NCBI GenBank assembly: GCA_947650285.1
Contig: CANTFL010000174.1
Location: 682,001-746,000 of the forward strand
Direction of reading: 5' to 3'
Source of the DNA: Hyaloperonospora brassicae
Lineage: Eukaryota; Oomycota; Peronosporomycetes; Peronosporales; Peronosporaceae
DNA: 64,000 nucleotides
Below the pieces are notes generated by a model, which did not search any database, had not been told where the DNA came from, and saw only the letters and a program-made list of their open reading frames with translations. The position numbers and the translations under genes are program-made. The number at the start of each line of letters is the position of its first letter. Position 1 is the first letter of the stretch. This document shows positions 1-12,255 of this stretch, piece by piece.

Positions 1-1060
1 AAGCTATTTTTGATTATGTGTGGGCTATTAAAGGAGTTTGGTCAGCTTAATGTCAATTGCACACTTCCAGCTGTGGTAGTCTCCGATGAAGACGCGTCAT
101 TGGCAGCAGCAATGGCGCGTGTATCTCCTGGCTCCCTCCACCTTATGTTGTTATGGCACATTCAGAAGAATGTTCTTTCAAAGACAAAAGCCCATTGTAG
201 AAAGATTTTACGTCATGAGACAGTCCACACTAACGAGTTTCGAGTACGCATAAATCAATTTTTCTGAGGTATCTGATTTTCTGGTAGTGTGACCGTATCT
301 AAGTAAAACATGGATTGTTCGCAAACAAAAGTTTGTCGCATCATGGACTAGCGATTGCCAACATTTCGGTTATATATCATCATCAACAGCATGGTGCCTA
401 TGCATCACTAAAGCTATACTTGTAGGTCAGCACCGGCGACCTGCACAGCGTTATTGAGCACATCGCCCATATTTTAACGCATCAAGTCAACAAATTCCGC
501 GCTGCTGTTGAGACGCAAACAAATCAGAATGCCGCATTATTTGCGAAAGCTTTTTGTACATGCAAAACGGATAGACGCCATATCACAGCATGCGCTGGAG
601 TTGACCAAAACTCAGCTTAATTTGAAGGTCCACAGCGCAGCGCAGCGACCAACCAACCATCGCAGAATTGTATTGGAACATTCCGCACAACGCTGTACCT
701 TACCGGGTCTAATGAAATCGGCAAATAGTGCGTAAACGAAAAAAATGGTATTTGTCCTATTACACATCATTGGCACCCGCATATTCAATAACCGGGTGAA
801 AATGGCCAGACTTGCGACACGGAGCTGAGCCGAGTTGTAGATCGGATGCAGGAGGTATCTAGATCATGGCACACAGCAAATTGCACGATCCCTCTCTCGC
901 TGATAAACAAGTTGGAAGATATTCAGATACCATCCCTCAGCGATCCGCTTCTGTGGTATAAATGATGGTCAGGCCAATCAGGACGAAAATCAATCCGAAG
1001 TCGTCTACAAAACGAGATCCATCCGAATTTGAGCATGCCACAGAACGTCGCCGTCATTTC
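1..1060 (+). pseudogene. Mutator-like (MULE) transposase relic, truncated by window start
   Basis: The frame at 10-267 reads like the core of a MULE transposase: an acidic VVVSDEDASLAAAM segment (usually a TDRE-like motif) followed by LWHIQKNVLSK, the conserved Trp-His-Ile-x-Lys-Asn signature. After a stop at 267 the homology continues in other frames. Around 300-480 come a FVASWT-like stretch and STGDLHSVIEHIAHILTHQ, typical of the region after the catalytic core. Near 850-1060 is a C-terminal-like segment with a RMQEV helix and a basic end. Several frameshifts and stops make it non-functional. Similar motifs occur in the better preserved MULE at 11851-14421. The family is fairly sure; the exact 3' limit is not. 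Confidence 0.7.
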
Positions 1061-1530
1061 AGACTCTGCGGTAAAACCAACTATGACAAACGCTCATGCA
1101 CACAGAAAATGCACGAAAATAGAAAATGATAGAAAAGGAGAAGAAGACGTGCTTGAAGAAGAAATAACCCACAGTCAAGCCGCTGAACATTTTTACCTTC
1201 TGCGCTGGAGAAGGCGTGACGGATAATTTTGTGACAAAAATTGCGATGCAACAGGATGGACTTTTATAGATGTTATGTCAGATGTCATCAACTAAACGTT
1301 CAATCAGGCAAAGAAAGGATAAAAATTACGATGCCTGGTTTGGCTACAATAAATGGATGTAATATATATTGGCCATGGGTCAAGGTGGCGAGCGGGTGTG
1401 CGTAAGTAGCGTTCACATTAATCAGCTTATCACTTGCGCTACACAGTTGCTTAAGCGCATTAAAAACAACTTAAATGATTTAATTGTTGAGACCATTATT
1501 CCTCTAACCACTTAAATTACCGTCTAAGTC

Positions 1531-1689
1531 GTGTTCTTTCTCTTCATCTTTCTCTTCATCTTGCTCTTCAACATGTTCTCCATATTGTTCCCCATCTTGA
1601 TCTCCATCTTGTTCTCCAACTTTCTCTTCATCTTTCTCTTCATCGTACACTAGCATTTGCTCTTGTTCTTGTTCTTGCTCTTCTTGTCC
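1531..1689. repeat. CT-rich simple repeat
   Basis: Irregular repetition of 6-12-base units based on ctcttcat and ttgttctc. No host gene can be attached to it. Confidence 0.75.
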
Positions 1690-2089
1690 GTTCTTCAAGA
1701 ATTCAAGGATGAGGATTCTGCCATGAATTTTATGGTATGTACAGCACAGTCTTGCAATAAGTCAGGAGAGCCTGACGGTACTCGATGGCACTCCCTGTTT
1801 CGTTGCAACAGATTGATTGCGCTAATCTGTCAAACTTGTTAGGTAGCTTCAGTGACAAAGCCGTAATTTTCCCATAATTTTCATCCTAAGTAGCAGCACC
1901 AGAAATATTTACATTCGTTACTTAGCACTTAAGAATAATCAAGCAACCAATACGCACCGCAATATTCATGTCAGCACACGAGACCTCACGTTTGCGCTTA
2001 TTTACCGCAATACTTCTAGTCATGTCCTAGACATAGAAAGCGCATCAATAATCGCCTAGCACAATCAATAGAGAGATATTTAAGGTGAT

Positions 2090-2225
2090 CGTGAAATGTG
2101 CTGTGGTGGTGTAGTGTGGTTTGGAGGCGTAGTGCTGTGTGGTGTTAAAGTGTGCTGTGGTGGTGTAGTGTGGTGTGGCTTGACTTGTTAATTGTGTTGT
2201 AAAGGAACTTGTTGAAACTGTGGTG
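2090..2225. repeat. GT-rich minisatellite-like tract
   Basis: The segment gtgctgtggtggtgtagtgtgg occurs twice, about 60 bases apart, with diverged intermediate copies of ggtgtagtg. The flanks are AT-rich. Confidence 0.65.
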
Positions 2226-2344
2226 TAACGCGTTAAAAGTGTAATGTAATATGGCTTGCTAAAGTGTGGTGGAAAGACCAATTTCCTTATTGACATTACT
2301 TACAATATCTCTTATTCGAGTACATTTATGCAGAAATTATACTT

Positions 2345-2560
2345 TGGAGGTAATATTCACCACCACCCCACTATTGTTTTATTAAGGCCATTATATCTAT
2401 CATATCAACCACCAATCACCTCCAGACGCACGCAATGAGCGGTGAGCCGATTTCTACACTCGAATTTTGTAGTTAATATATAGTAAATGTAAAATAAAGA
2501 AAGTGTATGAACAAGGCTCAACTATATTGAATATACAGTTTCTTAAGTATCTTCTTCTAT
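2345..2560 (-). repeat. Decayed LTR fragment (TGTAACGG family)
   Basis: The block accaccaatcacctccagac and its continuation gcacgcaatgagcggtgag (2409-2446) is a reverse-complement match to the internal part of the LTRs at 42780-43169 and 48405-48865. It resembles the minus-oriented LTR at 44194-44633, which has ccaccaatcgctgctagacg followed by cgcgcaatgggcggtgag. The LTR termini are not recognisable here, so this is a partial copy. Confidence 0.5.
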
Positions 2561-2872
2561 TAATGTTCTTGCTCAAGTACTTTAAATTATCTTCACATAT
2601 GGGATACGCAAGGTTTTAGGACCGAGCACCCATTTACTATATCAGCACAAGAGCTTACTGGTTATCCGATAAGAAGTATATCCAATGACACCCAGAAATA
2701 TTTCGTGATCCGCTAAAAATTATAGTTGTCTCGTGCGACAGAGATATGATGCGTAAAATTGTGGTAGATTTTACGCCATGCGTAAGCGATATTCCCATTT
2801 GAGTACTTTTTAATCGAAATGAGGTCAAACTGATGAATTATTTCCTCAATTAAATCGCCAGTAATGCATTTT

Positions 2873-3415
2873 GGCCTAAGTCTTGGCTCCTTCAGGTCAG
2901 CCGGGTCGGGCTAATGCGACATTCATATCGTCGTCGACCATGAGATTCGCTTTTGTGTAATCGTTTTACTCAGTGAAACCCCTTCAAATGACTTCCTCGA
3001 CTCTCTTGTACTGGATGATGCCAATATATAAGCTTACGGGTCGACGCACACGCATCGATCCGCCCACAGAAGTATCAAATATGAGCCAAGCTCAATAAAC
3101 TAGTATCCGAAAGGAGAAAATAGCCTTGATTTAAAAGCAAGGCTCTCAACAAGCAGATCAGTTTAGAGATCTCGGAGCTTAACAGACATATTCTATGATC
3201 AAGCAGCAATTTTATGCTGCTGTGGGCGGATCGACGCACACGTGCGATCCGTAAGCTTGAATATTGACATCATCCAGTACAAGAGAGTCGAGAAAGTCAT
3301 TTTAAGAGGTTTCGCTGAGTAAAACGATTACAAAAAGACGAGTCACATCGTCGACGCCGATATGAATGTCGCATTAGCCCGACCCGGCTGATCTGAAGAA
3401 GCCAAGGCTTAGGCC
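2873..3415. repeat. Long inverted repeat (foldback/MITE-like), about 200-bp arms
   Basis: The left arm (2873 to about 3070) starts ggcctaagtcttggct and ends near gatccgcccacag. The right arm (about 3219 to 3415) is its reverse complement, ending agccaaggcttaggcc. By eye the arms agree at nearly nine bases in ten, including the blocks cagccgggtcgggctaatgc and actctcttgtactggatgat. The roughly 150-bp loop has no ORF I recognise. Possible classes are a foldback element or a non-autonomous DNA transposon. No clear target duplication is visible. Confidence 0.8.
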
Positions 3416-3712
3416 TTTAACTTTATTTCAACTTCGTTATGTATATGCATTTAAGTCTCTAAGTATCTTTAAGCACCAGCTCGGACACTTCATGTTGCGA
3501 CGACCAGGTTCCGGGATCATTTTTAGTCTCTAAAAGTTAAACAAGGCTAGCTCGATGTGCATGCTAATGCGCATCGCATTCGATATGTCCCGGGTTGAAT
3601 AAGTGCCAACCCGATTAAATAAACACATCATAATTGTTTTATACAGCCATTTCCTTCCAGATTGTCCCGTTAAGACTATCCTGTTCCGCTTAGATTTATA
3701 TTAATAAATTAA

Positions 3713-4078
3713 GTGACCTCGGTAGAGGTACAGGAAGTTTTTTTTAATAGAGGATCGAACTATTTCGGATGCGTATTGTCAATCGAGACGGGAGGAAACA
3801 AGAGGTCAAGAAACAATAAGCATCTCCAACGTGGAAACGAACGTTCGCGCCCTCCAGGATACAAAGGATTGCAGGAATGCAAAAGTAGTCAAAAGACGGG
3901 GCACTACGCCTATAAGTATACTGGCCGAAACCCATTGCTTCGTGCAAAAGTACGTTACGCCATCCGTCGGGCAAAATCGCCCCGAGATGCAAGGAGCGAC
4001 TTTGTTTCGGATTCACAACAGCGAGGGAAATTGTTAGAAAATGTTGGGTCAGTAGGTTGGAGCGCCCCGCTGATCTAG
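3713..4078 (+). pseudogene. Retrotransposon gag-like relic with a damaged zinc knuckle
   Basis: This 121-codon frame contains CKSSQKTGHYAYKY, which has the spacing of a CCHC knuckle (C-x2-C-x4-H-x4-C). The second and fourth ligands are Ser and Tyr instead of Cys. The neighbouring residues (KTGHYA, then an Arg-rich tail) also suit a retrotransposon gag C-terminus. No protease or polymerase frame follows directly. The call rests on this short motif only. Confidence 0.4.
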
Positions 4079-6270
4079 CAACGTCCAGAAAATTTTCAGG
4101 CCTCTTGACACATGATTCTCCTAGCACACACTCATTTTGTTTATGTGCACCTAGTATGATATATCCTTCAACACCCTGAAATAGGAAGTGACTTGAACCA
4201 TATCAATTGGGGTCCTAGTCGACTGTGGGTGTCGATATATTATAGTCGGCGCCAATCACTAGAGGTTCGTAGGTCATAAGTTCATTGAGCGCAAAATCCC
4301 TCTTACGAGGATGTCAGTGCGCCTTGAAATAGGCGCAACCATAAAAGTGAAGTCACGTGTAGTATACCATTTCTACAAGATATAATCAGAACAGTAAGAC
4401 GACGACAGCTTCATCGTACTGGGCATTAATGACAATTTTGATGTTATATTTGTTATTTCGTGGCTGAGAAAGTACGAGCCATGCCATATGCCAACATCGA
4501 ACCATGAAGATGCTTGCCTCATGTTCAGGAGAGGGCCGTCTAATGACAAATGGTAGTGCAACAAATGCGTTAGTGCTCTGGATTGTGTGCAATGCTCTAA
4601 CTTGTCGTCCGTTCGTTAGTATGACAGCACTATTTTTCACATGGGTGACTACTACACTGTGATGAAATATGCCGGTAACCCGTTCAAACATAGACAATGG
4701 CAAGTATATATCACTCGTATAGGTCGAGTGGAACGTAAAATGGATATTTGTCGGCAAAACAGCATTTAAGGAAGTCAAATCCAATTACCCATGGGGGCAA
4801 CATGTTAAAAACCGGTCAACAGAAGAGTCGGTGGTTAAATACTATGTTGTTACGTCAAAACTGCAAGGAATGGAAAGGTTAAGCGTGAAAATTACTACAG
4901 CTTAAGGAGAAAGGTCCCCATGAATATAAGAAAATAATCGCTGTGGGGATTTACCGAGACACTATATGTATCGAATATTAATAGATGAAAGGTAGGCTCT
5001 TGTGCACTTTGTATACAAGTACCTCCATGTTAAACTTTGACAATAACCCAACTGCCGACCATGTAGACTTAAACATCTCGTGGGAGACCTGAGATTGGCA
5101 ATATTAAACAGATATGCGTGCCCATCTCACAGGACAAGTACGTGGATGATATCAGATCGAGACGTGATATTTGTTTAGAACGAGCGGGTTCTTAGCAGCT
5201 TATTGATATGTTATATTGTTCTTAATGATAAAACGTAGATGACAAAAAAACCCGTCTAAATCCTGAGAATCACGTAATTCAACACAAAAATATGAGCGAA
5301 TTAATAATGTGTTCCCTAAAACGATACGGTGATATTTGCCAAACGACAAAAATTCAAGTCACGATATCGAACTGTAATCTGGATTATTTACTTTATCATT
5401 CATTTGTGGTCTCTGCCTCGTATCAAAGTACTATCGATCGACAAGTTATGTTTTGATCGTCTAGCAGCGGGACATATGCGCAAACATTCTTCCACACATA
5501 GCTGTCCTACCCTATATATGAGAATCGTCACAAGAGAAAGGCTAATCGTTTATTCACTCAACTAGTTATTTGCTGCAACAATTTCGTTTCAGATGCAGAT
5601 ACGGAAAAGAAATTAATCATCAATGGCATATCTATCGTACCAATATGTTGACCCAGATCTGACAGATACATTTTATTGTAACCTTTGCGTAAACGGGAAA
5701 ATAGGTACACAGATGTAAGCACAATTAGCGGTATACTATGGGAGTGACGTGTAATGTCACAAAAGCTAAGTGATATCTTTGTCATGTTGAACAGATGTGT
5801 GGCAAATCTGTTAAAACCAATTAGAGATTTTGTACCGAGTTAGTTTGAAGATGTGTTCGTTCATAGACGGGATATGGATAATTTTCGGGCGTCGAAGTCC
5901 ATCGAATCCACTTCATAAGGTTCATACTCTGATGCGCGAGCATAAGACGTAAATCGTTCTAAATAAGTGTATATTTGCGGCTTGCGAGGTTCCACTTCTT
6001 AAGTACATTGTCGGTTTAAACGGTGTACATTCTGATCCGAAATGAATAAGGTGATCATCGATTCAGCCAGTTCCAGCCGGTATTAACGGACGTCGAGGTT
6101 CTTTATTTTTGCGGCGTGCTTGAGGAAGTATTTTCGCAACCAAGCCTAGATTACTGTACATCTCATCATTCGTTATAAACACACAAGACGTAGTCATAAA
6201 GCGCTTAATGTTAGCAATGTTTTTTTGCGTTTCGATAAATTTTTCGCAGAGAGTGAAAACATGGACTGTA
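4079..6270. other. AT-rich stretch with no supported gene
   Basis: Overlapping ORFs of 60-132 codons occur on both strands (longest 4386-4784, minus). None shows a domain, a convincing start context or a neighbour that would support it. The sequence looks like decayed intergenic or transposon DNA. Confidence 0.5.
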
Positions 6271-6279
6271 CAGGTGTTT

Positions 6280-6663
6280 CAAGATTAAATCAAACCATAA
6301 TATGTGGTAAGTTCCGCCAGCGATTTTTTGATCAGCTGTGCGTTGATGCAATACGACGGAGACGGTGCGGTAAGCGCCGTCTGCAATTTGACGTGTCAGC
6401 TGCAACCAGCTGAGATCCAATATCCAGTAAATGATAAAGAATTATTATTATATAGTAAGCATGGGCTTAGTCTCGCATCTAACAATTCGGAAATAGACCA
6501 TTTGGTGTCTGAACTGACCATGGGTCATTTTGTACGAACTTTAAAGTCTACAACTTTCGCAACGGATGGCGAGGTAGCAATCGTTCACTACGAAAGTCTG
6601 ATATTACGTGAAGAGAAATCAGTCCGATATGACTTATTCGCTGATGCTATCATACAAGCCTAG
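6280..6663 (+). pseudogene. Ty3/gypsy RNase H relic
   Basis: The frame from 6304 carries ALMQYDGDGA, then LQPAEIQYPVNDKELL, then ends FADAIIQA. These positions match the gypsy RNase H pattern: a first-aspartate segment, the QLxPAExxYPVxDKELL block, and the ADALSR end. The middle part, where the TDHxSL block should be, is strongly altered. The frame is open from 6304 to 6663 but substitutions at conserved sites make activity unlikely. No intact RT precedes it and no intact integrase follows. Confidence 0.65.
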
Positions 6664-9600
6664 ATTAGATTCGGTTGTGTGATTTAATATATAGAATAAG
6701 ACCACTGTCGCAATAATGACTAGTAATGTCCTTTTATTAATCCTGTTTGAAGACGTGAGAAAAGAATACGCACAACAAACAGGACTTGTGCACCTAATAA
6801 AAAATTCCCAATGAATCTCGTAAAGATTAAAAAACTTGCCAGAGGCATATCAATATCGATTTACATCGTGCGTAAGTCTGTTGTATAGCTCATCAGTTTC
6901 CGTTGATATTTCACGTGAAGTCTTAAATACGCACAAAGGTTTGCGGCTTCAAATTATTTAATGCGTGTAATAACGATTTTGAGCGGGCATATCGGAGACG
7001 TGAGATGACTGCGTCAGTATTCGTCGAGCCTTTCGCTGGCCACTGCAGTATTCGTTTGCGCACAAGTACATATGTACTTAAAATTTCTGTTCGCTGATAA
7101 AGTCTATTTCTAATCCCCGTGCACCATCGCAGCCTCAATCCTTTCCGGCAAAGTGCTTAGAATCCATTATATTAATCTTCGTCTCTCGTTTTGTTAATGA
7201 AAGCACAATGATACGGATATTATTCTTAAGTAGATCGTTGTAATATGTTGGTCCCTACTATTTAAGTTACCGAGTCGGTCACTGCTGAAACCTTTGTTTG
7301 TGATTTTATAGACTCAAAATCAGTCATTTCATAAGTTTCCCGTAAACTCATCGTCGAAAAGGACCCACATATTACGGCGCGTATTTTTGGCAATCTGTAT
7401 ACATCCTATTGATTTACGATTAAATATGTATATTTTTGACATTCAAAAAAATTGATAGCCGGACAGAACTCCGTCCTGAACGTATCTCATTCGAGTATAT
7501 ATTCCCTTATTTATGAGTTAAAGTAAGTTCTTACTAATGGTCGAGTTCGCTACCATATACGGAGACTTTCTTATTCGTAAATGACTGACACTATCCATTT
7601 GTACTTGCCCTACTACAGTGTGAACCTTAATTAAACGGAGGTATATTTGCTTGATCAGCAATGCTGACTCTTGCTTGTCGCGCATCAAAGTAACTGTCGA
7701 TGCGAAAGATGTCGACGTTGCAGGGTGGTTGTTGATGAAGAAGACAAACTCAGCAACATTAAAAAACAACATTTCTGCCTTAGACAATGATAGCTATGCT
7801 AATTCATTTTGCATCGCTCATAACTATTCTAGCGACGTAGAAGATACTCTCGCTGGAAAGGAAAAGCGAAAGTCTCTCTGAGGTGCGCACAAGGCGCACT
7901 GAACACGACAAAGCAAGTCGGCAGAGCAATTTTGATGACCTTATAAAACAGTAGTCTAATATGTGCAATTTTTTGTCGCTGAAAGGGTGAAGCGGCATAA
8001 ATGGAATGGCGATAGGTTTGTAGTGAAAAGGTCGTTCATTTAAAAGTAATGACCTATTCCTGGTTTTTACGGTAATATACAGATAGACGCAGTGGACAAT
8101 GTGCCAGCTGATGAAAGCCCCAATACATCACTTCATTTCGTGAATTGCCTTCTGACAAGGTGACGCATAAAAGAACGAGTTGCGCAAGCATCCTATGTTT
8201 TACGTGGAAAGTGTCCATCTGTGCTGTAGTAAAAGTGATCTTCTGACGATCAAGATATTCCATAAATTCTTGAGGCCCAATCAGATTCTAGTGCTCGCTT
8301 TTTTGGGCGTTAAGCCTCAAAGCAATGCAGAGGTCTCCTACTAAATTGGAAGATTTCTTTACCAAATGTTGAAAGATTGACGAGAATAAAAGGAAAATTT
8401 AGCTCGTTCTGCAACAGAGCGAAATACAACACCCTGCAAACAGTTGTACGATCGTCGCGTTACCCCTGTACATTTTCAGTCAAGGAGAGACGCCTGTCTC
8501 GCTCGTTCTTCACATTCTAACGCAATATAGTTCTCGCTGGTTATAATGCGAGCATCGAGATGATCCAGAGGATGACCTCGCTCAGGTTGTTCCGCCCCAC
8601 AAACTCGAGTGCTGTACTCATTCGTTGGTAATCTAAATTAGTAGAGATTATATTAATTTTCAAAACGTGAATGGTTTCCATACGAGCTATCACCATCTTG
8701 TTGTGTGGTTATTTGCCTTCTTGGGGAAGCTAGAAGTATCGATCACAGCTGATAGATGAAGTTTGATCACTTCAAATAGTACGACGAGATCTACCATCTG
8801 GATAAAGCAAAACATCATAGAACAAACTAATGCGCTATTAAAAAGATTGCAGGATATCGGTGCCTTTGTTCAACTCAAGGGAGATTATGCCCATAAATAG
8901 GGAGTTTATAGAAAGTTAGACCTCTCTAGGGGAGCGAGCAAAACTTCAATGCAACTCTGGCAATAATATCTTCAAAATAAATAGGTCTCACCAGATTCCT
9001 TTGACAACTGGTGCACTTTGCACCTTACAAACGTTCCAACGTGTTTCAATTAGCAACTGATTACCTTTATAGCTTGCAAACGATTGTGCGTATTTATCTA
9101 AATTATTGAGAGCAGTTTTAAGTTTGTCAATTTGATTATCGCTGACACAAAATATAACATTTTTGTAAAGGCTTCCCAGGCCTACAACAACAATTGCCCG
9201 TCTTGAAAATTGTGGCTGTAGTACCATCCGGGTATATGTAATACATCTATATAGAATTGATGCCCAGTTCGATAGGATTTCGAACCGGCGTCAAGACCAT
9301 CTAGCCTTATCGAGTTTCGAGAACAGATTAAAGTTATCTCAATAATCATGCTCTATCACTGCTTCAAACTTCACCTTGGCGGTAAATATGAATTATATCT
9401 AGGTGCTAGATGCCGTGTATTGAAGTATCGCTACACCTGCGTTGTAAACAGAAGACCCAATAATACGGGCACCTTAATTACTATGACTTCGGTGACTAGA
9501 ATTATAGTTACCAGCAATATTACGATGGCCAGAACCACCGTGTGGCACAATCGCCTCGTAACTTTATAAGTACAGTGGATTTGATTCTTGCGAAGAGTAC

Positions 9601-11850
9601 TTAGATTTGGCAGACGCCTCGAACATATCCGGACGCCAGTTCCTCGCGAGATACCGACACTGCGACTTAAATATCGTTTTTATCACAGCTCGCATTTCAC
9701 TAGCTATATAGGCAGGTTATCTTAATTTTGATGGGACATTTGACTCGGCAGACAGACGTAAAAATTATCTGACTCGGGGACTTTGAAGACGCGGGACTTC
9801 CACATGCAGCGGAATCTGCGGGTGCATTGGCATCTTGTGGATCACAATCGCGTGAGACTGCAACAAGTAACCTTTTAGGAAAGTTGTACCAGCTGCAGGC
9901 GAGCGAGCACCTGCTACTGAGTCATCACTTTCCTTCTGTGATCTGTTAGCGATTGTGCAGCCTTGTTCGAATCAGCTCTGGCCTCACACCTCATGAACTT
10001 GTTGACCATGACAAGAACGTGCATCGCGTCGGTATAGATTGATTATTTTTCCCTTTCAGTAGGGGGGCGCCAAATATGATGTCTACGTCATTAAAAGCTA
10101 TTTAAAAGTCATTAAAGTACCTTAGATTTGATGGGAGGCTGATGGGACGTAGTGAGCCTCAGACATGTCATTGACTCGAATAGTGCCAATGGGGTTAAAT
10201 TTGAAATCGAAACTACTTTTACAGTATATCTCTTTCGAGCGTACAATTTAAAAAATTATTATCGTTAATGATAAAATGGAGTGCAGCTACAATATTGATT
10301 GCTAGAGACCATTACATTTATATATACTAACGATCACTGCTGGGCGCGCGCTTTGGGTCATGAGCGAGATCCATTGTTGGGGTACATACAATACTATAGC
10401 TTCGGTAAGTCAAAACGACTTTATCAAAGAGAATATCTTATATCACTTACAATTCTTCATTTCTATGAGCATATTTACCTTAAATTATGTTTTTCCTACG
10501 CACGTACTTGTATATGAGGTTTAGATACGTTGCATAGCCTTTTATTTTATCAATACAAGGGATACCGTACTATCTGGTCTAAATTGTTCCCTTTACAAGA
10601 GCCATTCCATAAACATTTGCGTTATTTGTTTGAAAGTTGTCCATTTCAAGTATATGGAAGAGTGTATCTTTTTTCTTGCATGACACCATTATAATTGCGT
10701 CATCGCTTCAGCATCATGTTTATTTGTTCTTGTTTGTTCCCCATCGACTAATGTCGCCGAACGTCATCATTTGGTCAATATTTTAGCTCTGTCTACGCGC
10801 ACCTTTTAACTATATTGTCTTACTTCTATATTTTTTATAAATGCCAAAGCGACAGAAACACATTTTATAGACACCAAGACACAAATCAATTTATGGAGAG
10901 TGCATTTCACCTCGACGGATTAAACCACTTTCCGGTTACACCAAAATCGTCAATCCCTGTAATTATTTAGCAAATTACTACCACCGGAACCGATCATTCA
11001 GGCAAACTAATTTTTAAAAAGATGATACTAAAAATATTGTTGATAAATACTTCCAGTCTATATGCATAGGTGCTCGATCGACTAGTGTAAATCAGCAATG
11101 CAATTTTATACATATTATCTTGAAATTCAATCTATATTTTTCATTTCAAAGTCCGCTTTGTCTAATCGTGTTTCTCCGATAATTTTTTCTTATTTACTAC
11201 TTTAATGCATCTTCTATCAGCGTATAATATAGTTATAACGGAATATTTCTTAAAAATAAAGCGCGTTGCTTAAGCTTGCACAAATCGGGCATCGACTTCA
11301 TGAAAAGCAAAAGTAACATATGCACGATTTACTCTACTCACCCCAAACACGCAATCTAATGAAGCTTTTCAACGATGTCGCGATACGATCTGCTTCCGAT
11401 TTCGACATAGATCGGGTAAAAATAAACATATCAAGCCAAACAGGTGAGATCGTCTTTCAGCGAGTTATTTGGGAATGAAAGTTGACATGCCTTACGAAAT
11501 ATCGTCAGTTTGTAATACACCTGATAATTATACTTTAAAATTTAAAAGGACCGCGAGTAAACAATACTCAGAATCTACGAAACTTGATCGCTAGATATCC
11601 GCTATCCTCTCTTCAGTTTACACATATACTTTATGTATTATAAACGAGCTTTCAATAGCGTATTTTTATATGATGCACAGCTTTTCCGCAAGTTGAAATT
11701 TCACTGGCACAAAAACTCAATAAACCGGATTCCATCGTACGCCCTTTGCTTCGGTACATGGTCAATATCGTATAAAATGGTTAGAAACGTGACTAATGAA
11801 TATACAGAGTAGAAACCGAAATTTGTTCACACGATAAACGAATCGGAAGC
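6664..11850. other. AT-rich stretch with no supported gene
   Basis: Five kilobases without a frame I can recognise. ORFs at 7651-7881 (plus), 7518-7787 (minus), 8988-9227 (minus) and 9348-9569 (plus) lack domains, splice partners or low-complexity explanations and are treated as chance. No tRNA-like cloverleaf or tandem repeat was seen. Confidence 0.5.
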
Positions 11851-12172
11851 GTTATCCATCCATTATCCAAACGTAAAACATCCCCCCAAATTAATTTGGA
11901 TTGGCTATAAAGCACCGTTGTGATTGGTCAAAGAGAATGAACGCAATTGTAAGAACCTCAACACCCACAGGACACTCACCTTCAAATTGCAACCCTTCCT
12001 GTTACAACAACTCTATCAAAATGAACACCCTTACTCCCCCCGTTCAAAATTGTGCATGCATCTCTTGCTGAGGCTCAAGCTGCTGTAAAGACCCATGAAA
12101 TATCACAGAAAAATGTCATTGTTGTCAAATGTGTGCGAAAACGGTCTAATTTGCACTTTGGCTATTTCTAGA
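11851..12172 (+). repeat. Left terminal inverted repeat of the MULE
   Basis: It matches the reverse complement of 14086-14421 over the untranslated outer part and over a decayed copy of the transposase N-terminus. That copy keeps the tcaacacccac, tgttacaacaactct and atctcttgctgaggctcaagc blocks. Confidence 0.75.
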
Positions 12173-12255
12173 TTATCAACTTGTTCTACATCTATATTTA
12201 AAACTGTGTGGCATGTACGTGCATTGTGCCCTTCTTGAAAACATCGTCCACAGCG

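Larger units (their letters stand above)
1061..2344. other. Non-coding stretch with low-complexity tracts
   Basis: No convincing gene. Bases 1531-1689 are a pyrimidine-rich tract built from variants of ctcttcatctt and ttgttctcc. Read on the minus strand it gives a 64-codon run of Glu, Asp, Lys and Gln, which I take to be a repeat artefact. Bases 2090-2225 are a GT-rich tract with a partly repeated gtgctgtggtggtgtagtgtgg motif. Confidence 0.5.

Noticed and set aside
1504..1698. Glu/Asp/Gln-rich 64-codon minus-strand ORF
   Set aside because: Produced by a CT-rich simple repeat; no start context or neighbours.
4386..4784. 132-codon minus-strand ORF
   Set aside because: No domain; lies in AT-rich decayed DNA, with overlapping frames of similar length.
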